DNA from: Datisca glomerata | Lineage: Eukaryota; Streptophyta; Magnoliopsida; Cucurbitales; Datiscaceae | Assembly: GCA_003255025.1 (NCBI GenBank) | Contig: QANY01004006.1 | Span: 33,944-97,943 of the forward strand | Length of the DNA stretch: 64,000 bases | Reading direction: 5' to 3' | Shown here: piece after piece, positions 36,240 to 50,500 of the stretch | Position numbering within the stretch: the stretch's first letter is position 1 | How the letters are laid out: each line of letters starts with the position of its first letter | Position numbers and translations under genes: made by a program | The notes under the pieces: generated by a model | What the model saw: only the letters and a program-made list of their open reading frames with translations | What the model was told of the DNA's origin: nothing | The model's database searches: none

Positions 36240-38400
36240 GACATGGGTGGAACCACGTGCCCCATAAGATATTAGATCGAAGCTTATTCAAGGTGCAACA
36301 TGGTTAACCCATCACAACATAGATTCAAGTCCAAAAAGCATAGTCTGTGTAGTTTTAGAATTTTTGCAATAAATGGATTGTGGCACGCGCTAGTCAACTT
36401 CTATAGGGCGTAACTTTTGGCATGGGTGGAACCACTTGACCCATAAGATAACAAATTGAAGCTTATTCAGAGATCTACAGGTACGGCAGGGCCCGTCAGA
36501 GCCCAATTTCAAATCTAAAGAACGTAGAAAATGCAACTTTAAAATTTATGGGACAGGTGGATCGTGGCACGTGCAAGTCAACTTCCGTAGGGCATAAATT
36601 TTGACTAGGGTAGAACCACGTGGCCTGTTTGATATCAAATCAAAGATGATTCTGTAATAGATGGATCATGGAACGCGCATGTCAACTTTCGTAAGGCATA
36701 ATTTTCCCCTGATGGAATCACGTGGCCCGTAAGATATCAGATTGAATCTTATTCAGAGTCCTAGTGGTGCGATACGGCTTACTCATCGTAGCCATGTTTT
36801 AAGTCCAAAATTCACAGACCGTGCAACTTTAGAATTACAGAACAGACAGATCATGGCAGACGCATCCCAACTTCCGTAGTGCATAACATTTGACATGGGT
36901 GGAACCACGTGCCCTGTAACATATTAAATCGATGCTTTATCAGCGACCTACAGGTGCAACAAGGTTTATCCGTCACAGCCCAATTTTGAATCAAAAGAAC
37001 ACAGACTGTGCAACTTTAAAATTTCTAGAACAGGTGTATCATGGTGCGTGCAAGTCAACTTCCATAGTGCATAACTTTTGACTCGAGTAAAACTACGTGC
37101 CCCATTAGATATAAAATTGAAACTTATTCTGAGACCTACAGGTGCGATAGCATTTACCAATCGCAACTAAGTTTTGAGTCCAAAACACATGGACTGTGTA
37201 GTTTTGAATTTGTGAAACCGATGGATCGTGGCACACGCAGGTCAACTTACATATGGCATAACTTTTGAAATGGGTAGAACCACGTGTCCCGTAAGATATT
37301 AGATCAAAGCTTATTCAAGGTGCAATAGGGTTTACCCTTCACAACATAGTTTCAAGGCCAAAAAACATAGACTGTACAATTTTAGAATTTTTGTAACAAA
37401 TGGATCGTGGCACGCGCAAGTTAACTTTCGTAGGGCACAACTTTTGACGTGGGAGGAAGCCCATGGCCCGTAAGATATAAAATCAAAGCTTACTCAAGCT
37501 GCGACAGAATTTACCAACACAACCTAGTTTCAAGTCGAAAAACATAGACTGTGGAACTTTAGAATTTCTACAACAAATGGATCGTTTACCCACCACAGCC
37601 TAGTTTAAAGTCCAAAAAACATTGGCTTTGTAGTTTAGGATTTGTGGAACCGATGAATCGTGGCATGCGCAGGTCAATTTCCATAGGGCATAACTTTTGT
37701 CATGGGTGGAAGCACATGGCCCGTAAGATATCAAATTGAAGCTTATTCAGAGACCGACAAGCGCGATAGGTTTTACGTATCGTAGTCTAGTTTTGTGTGT
37801 AAAAAACACAGACATTAAAATTTTAGAATTTCTGGAACAGACAGATCGTGGCACGCACATGTCAACTTCCGTAAGGCATAACTTTTCACTCTGGACCACG
37901 CTCCCCGTAAGATATCAAATTGTGCAGCTTTAAAATTTCTAGAACAGGTGGATCATGGTACATGCAAGACAACTTCCGTAGGGTATAACTTTTGACTCAG
38001 GTTGAATCACGTGGCCCTTTAGATATCAAATTGAAGCTTATTATGAAACCGATAGGTTTGAGTGCAAAAAACATGGGCTGTGCAGTTTAGAATTTGTGGA
38101 ACTGATGGATCGTGGCGCACGCTGGTCAACTTCCATCGGGTACAACATTCGACATGGCTGGAAGCACGTGGCCCGTAAGATATCAAATCGAAGCTCATTC
38201 AAAGTGCAACAGGGTTTAACCATCACAGCCTAGTTTCAAGTGCAAAGAAATAGACTGTATAGCTTTATAATTTCTGCAACAAATGGATTATGGCACGTGC
38301 AAATCAACTTCTTTAGGGCATAACTTTTCACATGGGTGGAACCATGTGACCTGCAAGATATCCTATCGAAGCTTACTTAAGGTGCGACAAGGTTTACCCA
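36240..38400 (+). repeat. Second copy of the 3.6-5.3 kb segment
   Basis: See the shared variants at 36519, 36709 and 38133. This copy additionally contains 37440-37600 ('gggaggaagcccatggcccg'), a unit type also present at 9435, 16262, 34834 and 45629, showing later insertion or exchange. Confidence 0.78.
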
Positions 38401-40089
38401 TCACAGCCTAGTTTCAAGTCCAAAAAACATAGACTTTGCAGTTTTAGAATTTTTGCAAAAAAACAGATCGTGGTACGCGCATGTCAACTTGCATAGGGCA
38501 TAACTTTTAACCTGGGTGGAGCCATGTGGCACGCAAGATATCAAATTGAAGTTTACTCAAGTAGCGACAGGTTTTACCCATGATAGCCTACTTTCATGTC
38601 CGAAAAACATAGACTGTGCAGCTTTTGAATTTCTACATTAAATGGATCATGGCACGCGCAGGTGAACTATTGTATAGCATAACCTTTGACATGGGTGGAA
38701 CCAAGTGGCCCAAAAGATATCAAATCGAAGCTTACTCAAGGTGCGACATGATTTACCCATCACAACCTAGTTCCAAATCTAAAAAACATAGACTCTGCAG
38801 CTTTAGAATTTCTGCAACAAATGGATCGTGGCACGCACAGTTTTAACTTCTATATGGCATAACTTTTGACATGGGTGGAACCACGTGGCCTGTAAGATAT
38901 CAAATTGAAGCTTATTCAGAGTCCTACTGGTGCGACAGGGTTTACCCATTGTAGCCAAGTTTTTAGACCAAAATTTAAACACCGTTCAACTTTAGAATAT
39001 CTCGAACACACTGTTAATGGCACGCGCACGCCAATTTCTATAGGGCATAACATTTGACATGGGTGGAACCACGTGCCCTGTAAGATATCAAATCGATACT
39101 TCATCTGAGGCCTATGGGTGCGACAGGGTTTACCCATCACAACCTAGTTTTGAATCCAAAGATCACAGACTATGGAGCTTTAAAAATTATGGAATAGGTG
39201 GATCGTGGCACGCGGATGTCAACTTTCGTAGGGCACAACTTTGGAAATGGGTGGAACCACGTGTCCTGTAAGATATCAAATTGAAGCTTATTCAGAGATC
39301 TACAGGTGTGATAGATTTTACTCCCCGCAACCTAGTTTTTAGTCCAAAAAATGGACTGTGCAGTTTAGAATTTGTGGAACCGATCGCTCGTGGCACGCGC
39401 AGGTAAACTTCCATAGGGCATAACTTTTAACATGGGTAGAACAACGTTCCCGTTAAATATCAAATAAAGCTTATTCAAGTTATGATAGGGTTTACCCATC
39501 ACAGCCTTGTTTCTAGTGCAAAAAATGTTGACTTTACAGCTTTAGAATTTCTGAAACAAACGGATCGTGGAACGCGCAAGTCAACTTCCGTAAGGCATAA
39601 CTTTTGACATGGGTGGAACCACGTGGCCAATAAGATATCAAATCAAAGCCTACTCAAGGTACGACAAGGCTTATTTAGAGACCGACAAGTGCGATAGGTT
39701 TTACGCATCACAGTCTAGTTTCGTGAATAAAAAACACAGACTGCACAATTTTAGAATTGCTGGAACAGACGGATCGTGGCACGCACTTGTCAACTTCCGT
39801 AAGGCATAACTTTTCACTCTAGACCACGTGTCCCGTAAGATATCAAATTGTGTAGCTATAAAGTTTCTTGAACAGGTGGATCCTGGTAGACGCAAGACAA
39901 CTTTCGTAGGGTATAACTTTTGACTCGGGTTGAATCACGTGGCCCTTTAAATATCAAATCGAAGTTTATTTAGAAACCTACAGGTTTAAGTGCAAAAAAC
40001 ATGGGTTGTGCTGTTTAGAATTTGTGGAACTGATGGATCGTGTAACACGCTGGTCAACTTCCATAGGGCATAACTTTTGACATGGCTGG

Positions 40090-41560
40090 ATCCACGTGCC
40101 CCGTAAGATATCAAATCGAAGCTCATTCAAGGTGCAACATGGTTAACCCATCACAACATAGATTCAAGTCCAAAAAACATAGTCTGTGCAGTTTTAGAAT
40201 TTATGCAATAAATGGATTGTGGCACGCGCAAGTAAACATCTATAGGGCGTAACTTTTGACATGGGTGGAACCACGTGGCCCATAAGATAACATATAGATT
40301 GTATAGCTTTATAATTTCTACGACAAATGGATCATGGCACGTGCAGATCAACTTCTTTAGGACATAATTTTTGACATGGCTGGAACCACGTGCCCCGTAA
40401 GATAACAAATCGAAGCTCATTCAAGGTGCAACAGGGTTTACCCATCACAGCCTAGTTTCAAGTGCAAAAAACATAGATTGTATAACTTTATCATTTCTGC
40501 AACAAACGGATCATGGCACGTGCATATCAATTTCTTTAGGGTAGAACTTTTGACATGGGTTGAACGATGTGGCCCGCAAGATATCATATTGAAGCCTACT
40601 CAATTTGAAGCTTATTTAAGGTGCGATAGAGTTTACCATCATAGCCTAATTTTAAGTCCCAAAAAGGATAGAATGTGCAGCTTTAGAATTTCTACAACAA
40701 ATGGATCGTGGCAGGTGCAAGTCATATTCCATAGGGCATCACTTTTGCATGGGAGGAACCACATGGCCCGTAAGATATTAAATCGAAGCTTATTCAAGCT
40801 GCGTCAGGTCCTCACAGCCTAGTTTCAAGTCAAAATAATATAGACTCTGCAGCTTTAGAATTCTTATAACAAATGGATCGTTGCACGCGCAGGTCAACTT
40901 CTGTAGGGCATAACTTTTGACATGGGTGGAAGCACGTGGCATGTAAGATATCAAATCAAAAGCTTACCCAAGGTGTGACAGGGTTTACCCATGGCCGCCT
41001 AGTTTAAAGTCTAGAAATCATAGACAGTATAGCTTTATAATTTCTACAATAAATGGATCATGGCACGTGCAGATCAATTTCTTTAGGGCATAACTTTTGA
41101 CATGGGTGGAACCATGTGGCCCACAAGATATCATATCGAAACCTACTCAAGGTGTGACAGGGTTTACTCATCACAGCCTAGTTTCAAGTCCAGAAAACAT
41201 AGACTATGTAGCTTTAGAATTTTTATAAGAAATAGATCGTGGCACGCGTAGGTCAACTTACATAGGGCATCACTTTTGAAATGGGTGGAAGCACGTAGCC
41301 CATAAGAAATCAAATCGAAGCTTATTCAAGGTACGACAGGGTTTACCCACCACACGCAAGTTTTAAGTGCAAAAAACATAGACTATACAGCTTTAGAATT
41401 TTATCAACAAATGGATCGTGGCAAGCGCAGATCTACTTCTATAGAGCATAACTTTTAACATGGGTGGAACCATGTGGCCCGTAAGATATAAAATCGAAAC
41501 TTACTCAAGGTGCGACAGGGTTTACCCATCACAACCTAGTTCCAAGTCCAAAAAACTTAC
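40090..41560 (+). repeat. T5 tract, partner of 47.58-48.9 kb
   Basis: Short-class units dominate. Shared marks with the 47.6-48.9 kb tract include 'cccaaaaaggatagaatgtg' (40657 and 48016), 'ttttgcatgggaggaacc' (40743 and 48100), 'ggccgcctagtttaaagtct' (40993 and 48357) and 'catagggcat(c/a)acttttgaaatgg' units that also occur at 6121. Confidence 0.82.
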
Positions 41561-41590
41561 TCAAGGTGCGACAGGGTTTACCCATCGCGG
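41519..41590 (+). repeat. Local partial-unit duplication
   Basis: The text 'cttactcaaggtgcgacagg' with the following 'gtttaccca' appears twice within about 65 bp (around 41500 and 41556), joined through 'ccaaaaaacttactcaagg'. The intervening unit body is missing, giving a very short truncated monomer. Confidence 0.85.
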
Positions 41591-42949
41591 CTTTTGAATT
41601 TCTACAACAAACAGATCGTGGCCCGCGCAAGTTACCTTCTGGAGGGCATGGCTTTTGACGTGGGTGGAACCACGACAGTTTTTACGCATCGTAGCCTAGT
41701 TTCGTGTGTGAAAAACATTGACTGTACAACTCTAGAACAGACGGATCGTGGCACTTGCACATCAACTTCTGGTGAAACCAAGTGGCCCGTAAGATATCAA
41801 ATATATACTCAAGGTGCTAGAGGGTTTACCCATCACAACCTTGTTTCAAGTCACAAAACACAGACTCTACAGCTTTAGAAATTCTGCAACAAATGGATTG
41901 TGGTAGGCGCATGTCAACTTCCATATGGCATAACTTTTGATATGGGTGGAACCACGTTGCCTGTAAGATATCAAATCGAAACTTATTCAAGGTGCGACAG
42001 AGTTTACCCATTATAGCCTAGTTTAAGGTCGCAAAAACATAGTCTGTGCAGCTTTATAATTTCTGCAACAAATGGATCGTGGCAGGTGCATGTGAACTTC
42101 CATAGGGCATAACTTTTGACATGGGAGGAACCACATGGCCCTTAAGATATTAAATCAAAGCTTATTCAAGTTGCGATAGGTTTTACCCATCACAGCCTAG
42201 TTTCAAGCCAAAATAATATAGACTGTGCAGCTTTAGAATTTCTGCAACAAATGGATCGTGACATGCGCAGGTGAACTTCTGTAGGGCATAACTTTTAACA
42301 TGGGTGGAACCACGTGACCCGTTAGATATCAAATCAAAAGCATACTCAAGGTATGACAGGCTTTACCCATCATAGCCTAGTTTCAAGTCCAGAAAACATA
42401 GACTGTGTAGCTTTAGAACTTCTGCAACAAATAGATTGGGGCAGTCACAGTTCAACTTCTGTAGGGCACAACTTTTGACATGGGTGGAACCACATGGCCC
42501 GTAAGATATCAAATCAAAGCTTACTCAAGCTGTGATCAAGTCCGAAAAACATAAATTGTGCATCTTTACAATTTCTGCAACAAATGAATCGTGGTACATG
42601 CAGGTAAACTTCTGTAAGGCATAACTTTTGTCATGAGAGGAACCACGTGGCCCGTTAGATATCAAATCGAAGGTTACTCAAGGTGCGACAGGGCTTACCC
42701 ATCACAGCCTAGTTCCAAGTCCAACAAACATAGACTGTACAGCTTTAGAATTTCAGCAACAAATAGATCGTGGGACGCGCAGTTCAACTTCTGTAAGGCA
42801 TAACTTTTGACATTGGAGGAACCACATGGCTCGTAAGATATCAAATCGAAGATTACTCAAGTTACGACAGGTTATATCCATCACAGACTAGTTTAAAGTC
42901 CAAAAAACATAGACCATATTGCTTCAGAATTTCTGCAACAAATGGATTG

Positions 42950-43875
42950 TGGCCTACGCAGGTCAACTTCTTTAGGGCATAAGTTTTGACATGGGTGGAA
43001 CCACGTGGCCTGTAAGATGTAAAATCGAAAGCTTAGTCAAGTTATGACATGCTTTACCCATTACAGCCTAGTTCCAAGTCCAGAAAACGTAGACTGTGCA
43101 GCTCTAGAATTTCTGCAACAAATTGATTGTGGCAAGCGCAGTTCAACTTCTGTAGGACATAACTTTTTTCATGGGTGGAACAGCATGGCTCGTATGATAT
43201 CAAATTGAATCTTATTCACAGACCTACTAGTACGATATTTTTTGTGCATCGTAGTCTAGTGTTGTGTGTAAAATACACAGACTATAAAACTTTAGAATTT
43301 CTAGAACAGACGGATCGTGGCACGTGCATGACAACTTTCGTAAGGCATTACTTCTCACTTTAGTGGAACCACGTGGCCCGTAAGATATCAAATCTATCTT
43401 ATTCAAAGTCCTACTAGGGCGACAGAGTTTACCCATCGTAGCTATGTTTTGAGTCTATAAATCGAAGTCCGTGCAAATTTAGAATAGTTCACAGAGTAGT
43501 TCCAAGTCCAAAAAACATAGACTGTGCAGCTTTTCAATTTTTGCAACAAATAGATCATGGGAAGCGCAGTTCAAGTTTTGTGGGGTATAACTTTTGACTT
43601 GGGTGGAACCACGTGCCTTGTAAGATATCAAATTGAAGCGTATTTAGAGACCTTTTAGTACAACAGCTTTTACGTTTCGTAGTCTAGTTTTGTGTGTAAA
43701 AGACACATACTGTACAACTCCAGAATTTCTAGAACAGACAGATCGTGGCACTTGCATGTCGACTTCCGTAAGGCATAACATCTCACTCTGGTGGAACCAA
43801 GTGGCCCGTATGATATCAAATCTATTTTATTAAGAATCCTACTAGTGTGACAGGGTTTACCCATCATAGTCAAGT
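42950..43875 (+). repeat. Second copy of the 7.1-8.1 kb segment, with a ~125-bp deletion
   Basis: It is collinear with 7090-8140, shift 35856 bp before and 35731 bp after the deletion junction near 43487. Substitutions between copies are few, which suggests a comparatively recent duplication. Confidence 0.87.
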
Positions 43876-45264
43876 TTTGAGTCTAAAATTCAAAGACCGT
43901 CCAACTTTAGAATTTTTGGAATAGTCGAATCGTGGCACACGCATGCCAACTTCTATAGAGCATAACATTTGACATGGTTGGGGCCACGTGCCCCGTGAGA
44001 TATCAAATTGAAGGTTATTCAAAGACTGGCAATTACGATAGGTTTTACGCATTGCAGTCTTGTTTCGTGTGTAAAAAACACACATTTTGCAGCCCTAAAA
44101 TTTATGGAACAGGTGGATCGTGGCACGCGCAAATTAACTTTCGTAGGGCATAACTTTTAACTCGGGTGGAATCATGTGGCCCATAAGTTATCAAATCGAA
44201 GCTTATTCTGAGACCTACAGGTGAAACTTTAGAATTTTCAGAACAGACGGATCGTGTGACGTGCTTGCCAACTTCCATAGGGCATAACATCTTACATGGG
44301 TGAAACCACGTGCCCCGTAAGATATCAAACGATGCTTCATCAGAGACCTACGAGTGCGATAGAGTTTACCCGTCACATCCTAGTTTCAAATCAAATGAAC
44401 ATAGACTGTGCTTCTTTAAAATTTCTAGAACAGGTGGATTGTGGCACGCACAAGTCAGCTTCCGTAGGGACTAACCTTTGACTCAGGTGTAACCACGTGG
44501 CCCATTAGATGTCAAATCGAAGCTTATTTTAAGACTTACAAGTGAGATAGGGTTTACCCATTACAGCCTATCTTTGAGTCCAAAAAACATGGAAAGTGCA
44601 GTTTAGAATTTATGGAGTCGATGCATCGTGGCACGCGCAGGTCAACTTTCATAGGGCATAACCTTTGACATGGGTGGAACCACATGGCCCATATGATATC
44701 TAATCGAAGCTTATTCAAGGTGCAACCGGATCGTGACACGCGCATGTCAATTTCTGTATGGCATAACTTTTGACATGGGAGCAACGATATGGCCCGTAGG
44801 ATATTAAATCAAAACTTACTCAAGCTGCGATAGGTTTTATCCATCAAAACCTAGTTTCAAGTCTAAAAACATAGATTGTGCAGCTTTAGAATTTCTGCAA
44901 CAATGGGATCCTGGCGCGCGCTGGTCAACTTCTGTAGGGCATAACTTTTGAAATGGGTGGAACCACGTGGCCCATAAAATATCAAATCAAAAGTTTACTC
45001 AAACTGTGACAGGGTTTACCCATCACAACCTAGTTCCAAGTACAAAAGCCATAGAGTGTGCAGCTTTAGAATTTCTGCAACAAATTGATCGTGGCACGCG
45101 CAGTTCTATTTCTGTAGGGCATGACGTTTGACATGGGTGGAACCACGAGTCCTATAAGATATCAAATCGCAGTGTAGTTTCGTGTAAAAAAACACGGATT
45201 GTGTGGCTTTAAATTTTCTGGAATAGACAGATCGTGACACACGCATGTCAACTTTCGTAAGGCA

Positions 45265-45305
45265 TAAATTTTTACATGGGATCATGGCGCGCGTAAGTAA
45301 ACTTC
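45265..45305 (+). repeat. Truncated-unit junction, copy 5 of 6
   Basis: 'tttacatggGATCatggcgc' followed by 'gcgtaagtaaacttcc'. The partner deletion 'aatcgcagtgtagtttcgtg' is at 45167. The flanks on both sides match 8.9-9.3 kb and 15.7-16.0 kb. Confidence 0.86.
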
Positions 45306-46239
45306 CGTAGGACATAACTTTTTACTCTTGAAGAACCACGTGGCCCGTTAGATATAAAATCAAAGCTTATTTGAGACCTACAGGTGCGACAACGTTTACC
45401 CACCGAAGCCGAGTTTTGCGTCCAAAAAACATGGACTATGCAGTTTTGAATTTGTGGAACCACATGTCCCGTAAGATATCAAATAGAAGCTTATTCAAGG
45501 TGCAATAGGGTTTACCCTTCACAACATAGTTTCAAGTCCAAAAAACATAGACTGTACAATTTTAGAATTTGTGTAACAAATGGATCGTGGGACGCGCAAG
45601 TCAACTTCCGTAGGGCACATCTTTTGACATCGGAGGAACCCCATGGCCCGTAAGATATAAAATCAAAGCTTACTCAAACTGCGACAGATTTTACCAACAC
45701 AGCCTAGTTTCAAGTCGAAAAACATAGACTGTGCAACTTTAGAATTTCTGCAACAAATGGATCGTTACACGCGCAGGTCAACTTCTGTAGGGCATAACTT
45801 TTAACATGGGTGGAACCACATGGCCTGTAAGATATCAAATCGAAGCTTACTCAAGGCTCAACAGGGTTTACCCATTACAACCTAGTTCCAAGTCCAGCTT
45901 TAGAATTTCCGCAAAATATTGATCGTGGCACGCACATTTCAATTTCTGTAGGGCATAACTTTTGACAGGGGTGGAACCACGTGGCCCATAAGATATCAAA
46001 TTGAAGCTTATTTAAAGACCTACAAGTACGATAGTTTTTATGGTTCTCAGTCTAGTTTCGTGTGTAAAAAACTCAGACTGTACAACTCTAGAATTTCTGG
46101 AACAGATGGATCGTGCCACGTGCATGTCAACTTCCGTAAGACATAACTACTCACTCTGGTGGAACCACGTGTCCTATATGATATCAAATCACAGTGTAAT
46201 TTCGTATAAAAATACAGGCATTGTGTGGCTTTAAAATTT

Positions 46240-46815
46240 TGGGAACAGACAGATCGTGGCACACGTGGTCAACTTTTGTAAGGCATAACTTTTGACATGG
46301 GATCGTGGCGCGCGTAAGTCAACTTCCGTAGGGCATAACTTCTTACTCGAGTAGAATCACGTGGCCCGTTAGATATAAAATTTAGGCTTATTCTGAGACC
46401 TACAGGTGCAACTTTGAATTGTGCAACTTTGCAATTGAGCCAGGTTTTAAGACTAAAAAACATGGAATGTGTAACTTTGTAATTTCTGGAACAGACGGAT
46501 CGTGACACATGCATGGCAACTATCAAAGGGCATAACTTTTGACAGGGGTGGAACCACTTTCCCTGGATGATATCAAATCGAAGCTTATTTAGAGAACTAT
46601 AGCTGCAAAAAGGTTTTACAAATCGTAGCATAGTTTCATGTCCAAAAAATAGACACTGTGCAACTTTAGAATTTCTAGTACAGATGGATCGTGGCATGCG
46701 GATCTCAACTGTCGTAGGGTATAACTTTTGAAATGGGTGGAACCACGTGTCCTGTAAGATATCAAATCGAAGCTTATTCAGAGATCTACAGGTGCGACAG
46801 ATTTTACTTGTCACA
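46240..46815 (+). repeat. Third copy of the 2.6-3.5 kb composite block
   Basis: It starts with the truncated unit at 46299 and includes the duplicated 'gtgcaactttg' text at 46405-46480. An open frame of 181 codons on the minus strand (46269-46814) spans about three units here. It is the longest in the window but consists wholly of satellite text and is not a gene. After 46750 the block leaves the 2.7-kb pattern and matches 39.27-39.9 kb instead. Confidence 0.83.
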
Positions 46816-47579
46816 GCCTAGTTTTTATTCCAAAATAATGGACTGTGCAGTTTAGAATTTGTGGAACCGATAGCTCGTGGCACGCGCAGGTAAACTTCCA
46901 TAGGGCATAACTTTTAACATGGGTAGAACAACGTGCCCGTAAGATATCAAATCAAATATTATTCAAGGTATGACAGGGTTTACCCATCACAGCCTTGTTT
47001 CTAGTGCAAAAAACGTTGACTTTACAGCTTTAGAATTTCTGAAACAAATGGATCGTGGAACGCGCAAATCAACTTCCGTAGGGCATTACTTTTGACATGG
47101 GTGGAATCACGTGGCCAGTAAGATATCAAATCAAAGCCTACTCAAGGTGCGACAGGGCTTATTCAGAGACTGACAAGTGTGATAGGTTTTACGCATCACA
47201 GTCTAGTTTCGTGTATAAAAAACACAGACTGTACAATTGAAGAATTTATGGAACAGACGGATCGTGGCACGCACTTGTTAACTTCCATAAGGCATAACTT
47301 TTCATTCTGGACCTCGTGTCCCGTAAGATATCAAATTGTGCAGCTTTAAAATTTCTTGAACAGGTGGATCGTCGTACACGCAAGATAACTTTCGTAGGGT
47401 ATAACTTTTGACTCGGGTTGAATCACGTGGCCCTTTAGATATCAAATCGAAGTTTATTCTGAAACCTACAGGTTTAAGTGCAAAAAACATGGGATGTGAT
47501 GTTTAGAATTTGTGGAACTGATGGATCGTGGCACACGCTGGTCAACTTCCATAGGGCACAACTTTTGACATGGCTGGGA

Positions 47580-50500
47580 CCACGTGCCCTGTAAGATATC
47601 AAATCGAAGCTCATTCAAGGTGCAACAGGGTTTACCCATCACAGCCTAGTTTCAAGTGAAAAAAACATAGATTTTATAGCTTTATCATTTCTGCAACAAA
47701 CGGATCATGGCACGTGCATATCAACTTCTTTAGGGTATAACTTTTGACATGGGTTGAACCATGTGGCCCGCAAGATATCATATCGAAGCCTACTCAAAGT
47801 GCGACATGGTTTACCCATCACAGCCTAGTTTTAAGTCCAAAAAACATAGACTGTGCAGCTTTAGAATTTCAGCAACAAATGGATCGTGGCACGCGCATGT
47901 CAACTTCTATATGGCATAACTTTTGACATGGGGTGGAACCACGTGACCCGTAAGATATCAATCTGAAGCTTATTCAAGGTGCGATAGAGTTTACCATCAT
48001 AGCCTAATTTCAAGTCCCAAAAAGGATAGAATGTGCAGGTTTAGAATTTCTACAACAAATGGATCGTGGCACGTGCAAGTCATATTCCATAGGGCATAAC
48101 TTTTGCATGGGAGGAACCACATGGCCCATAAGATATTAAATCGAAGCTTACTCAAGCTGCGTCAGGTTTTACCCCTCACAGCCTAGTTTTAAGTAAAAAT
48201 AATATAGACTCTGCAGTTTTAGAATTCTTGCAACAAATGGATCGTGGCACGCGCAGGTCAACTTCTATAGGGCATAACTTTTGACATGAGTGGAATCACG
48301 TGGCCTCTAAGATATCAAATCGAAATCTTACCCAAGGTGCGGCAGGGTTTACCCGTGGCCGCCTAGTTTAAAGTCTAGAAAACATAGACTGTATAGCTTT
48401 ATAATTTCTACAACAAATGGATCATGGCTCGTGCAGATCAACTTCTTTAGGGCATAACTTTTGACATGGGTGGAACCATGTAGCCCACAAGATATCATAT
48501 CGAAGCCTACTCAAGGGGTGACAGGGTTTACCCATCACAGCCTAGTTTGAAGTTCAAAAAACATAGACTATGTAGCTTTAGAATTTCTATAAAAAATGGA
48601 TCCTGGCACGCGTAGGTCAACTTACATAGGGCATAACTTTTGAAATGGGGGGAAGCACGTAGGCCGTAAGAAATAAAATCGAAGCTTATTCAAGGTACGA
48701 CAGGGTTTACCCATCATAGGAAAGCTTTAAGTGCAAAAAACATAGACTATACAGCTTTAGAATTTCATCAACAAATGGATCGTGGCAAGCGCAGATCAAC
48801 TTCTGTAGAGCATAACTTTTGACATGGGTGGAACCACGTTGCCCGTAAGATATGAAATCGAAGATAACTAAGGGTTCGACAGGCTTTACCCATCACAACC
48901 TAGTTTCAAGGGCAAAAAACATAGACTGTGCAGCTTTAGAATTTCTACGACAAATGGATCATTGCACGTGTAGGTTAACTTTCATAGGGCATTACTTTAG
49001 ACATGGGTAGAACCACGTGCCCCGTAAGATATCAAATTGAAACTTATTCAAGGTTCGATAGAATTTACCCATCATAACCTAGTTTCAAGTCCCAAAAACA
49101 TTGACCGTGCAACTTTAGAATTTCTGCAACAAATGGATCGTGGCACGCGCAGATCAACTTCCATAGGCAATAACTTTTGACGTGGGTGGAATCACATGGC
49201 TCATAAGATATCAAATCGAAGCTTACTCAAGCTGTGACAGGTTTTACCCCTCACAGCCTAGAAAGTCTAAAAAATATAGACTGTACAGCTTTAGAATTTC
49301 TGCAGCAAATGGATCGTGGCACGCGCAGGTAAACTTCCGTAGGGTATAACTTTTGACTTCGGCTGAATCACGTGACCCTTTAGATATAAAATTGAAGTTT
49401 ATTCTGAAACCTACAGACGCGATAGGGTTTACTTGTCGCAGCCGATAAGGCACCGTCGTAGCCGATAGGGCACAACCTTTGATATGGTTGGAAACACGTG
49501 GCCCGTAAGATATCAAATCGAACCTCATTCAAGGTGCAACAGGGTTTACCCATCACAGCCTAGTTTCAAGTTCAAAAAACATAGACTGTATGGCTTTATA
49601 ATTTCTACAACAAACAGATCATAGCACGTGGAGATCAACTTCTATAGGGCATAACTTTTGACATGGGTGGAACTATATGGCCCGCAATATATCATATCGA
49701 AGCTTACTCAAGGTGTGACAGGGTTTACCCATCACAGCCTAGTTTCAAGTCCAAAAAACATAGATTGTGTAGTTTTAGAATTTTTGCAAAAAAATGGATC
49801 GTGGGACGCGTAGGTCAACTTGCCTAGGGAATAAATTTTGACATGGGTGGAACCATGTGGCCTGTAAGATATCAAATCGAAGCTTACACAAGTTGCGACA
49901 GGTTTCACCCATCACAGCCTAGTTTCAAGTCCGAAAAACATAGACTGTGCAGCTTTAGAATTTCTACAACAAATGGATTTCAAATTATGGCATATTCAGG
50001 GACCTACAAGTACGAAAATTTTTACACATCGTGGTCTAGTTTCGTGTGTAAAAAACATAGACTGTACAACTCTAGAATTTCTAGAACAGACGGATCGTGG
50101 CACTTGCACGTCAACATCCATAAGGCAATACTTCTCACTCTGGTGGAACCAAGTGGCCCGTAAGATATCAAATCTATACTCAAGGTGCTATAGGGTTTAC
50201 CCATCAGAACCTAGTTTCAAGTCCACAAAACATAGAGTCTACAGCTTTAGAATTTCTGCAACAAATGGATTGTGGCAGGCGCATGTCAACTTCCATATGG
50301 CATAACTTTTGATATGGGTGGAACCACGTGGCCTGTAAGATATCAAATCGAAGCTTATTCAAGGTGAGAGAGAGCTTACCCATTATAGCCTAGTTTAAAG
50401 TCCCAAAAACATAGTCTATGCAGCTTTATAATTTCTGCAACAAATGGATCATGGCAGGTGCAGGTGAACTTTCATAGGGCATAACTTTTGACATGGGAGG

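Noticed and set aside
46269..46814. 181-codon open frame on the minus strand
   Set aside because: It is the longest frame but consists of about three satellite units; the same peptide phrases (FDILQxxWFHPxQKL and similar) occur in dozens of other short frames. It lacks any domain and depends on chance absence of stops in one reading of the repeat.
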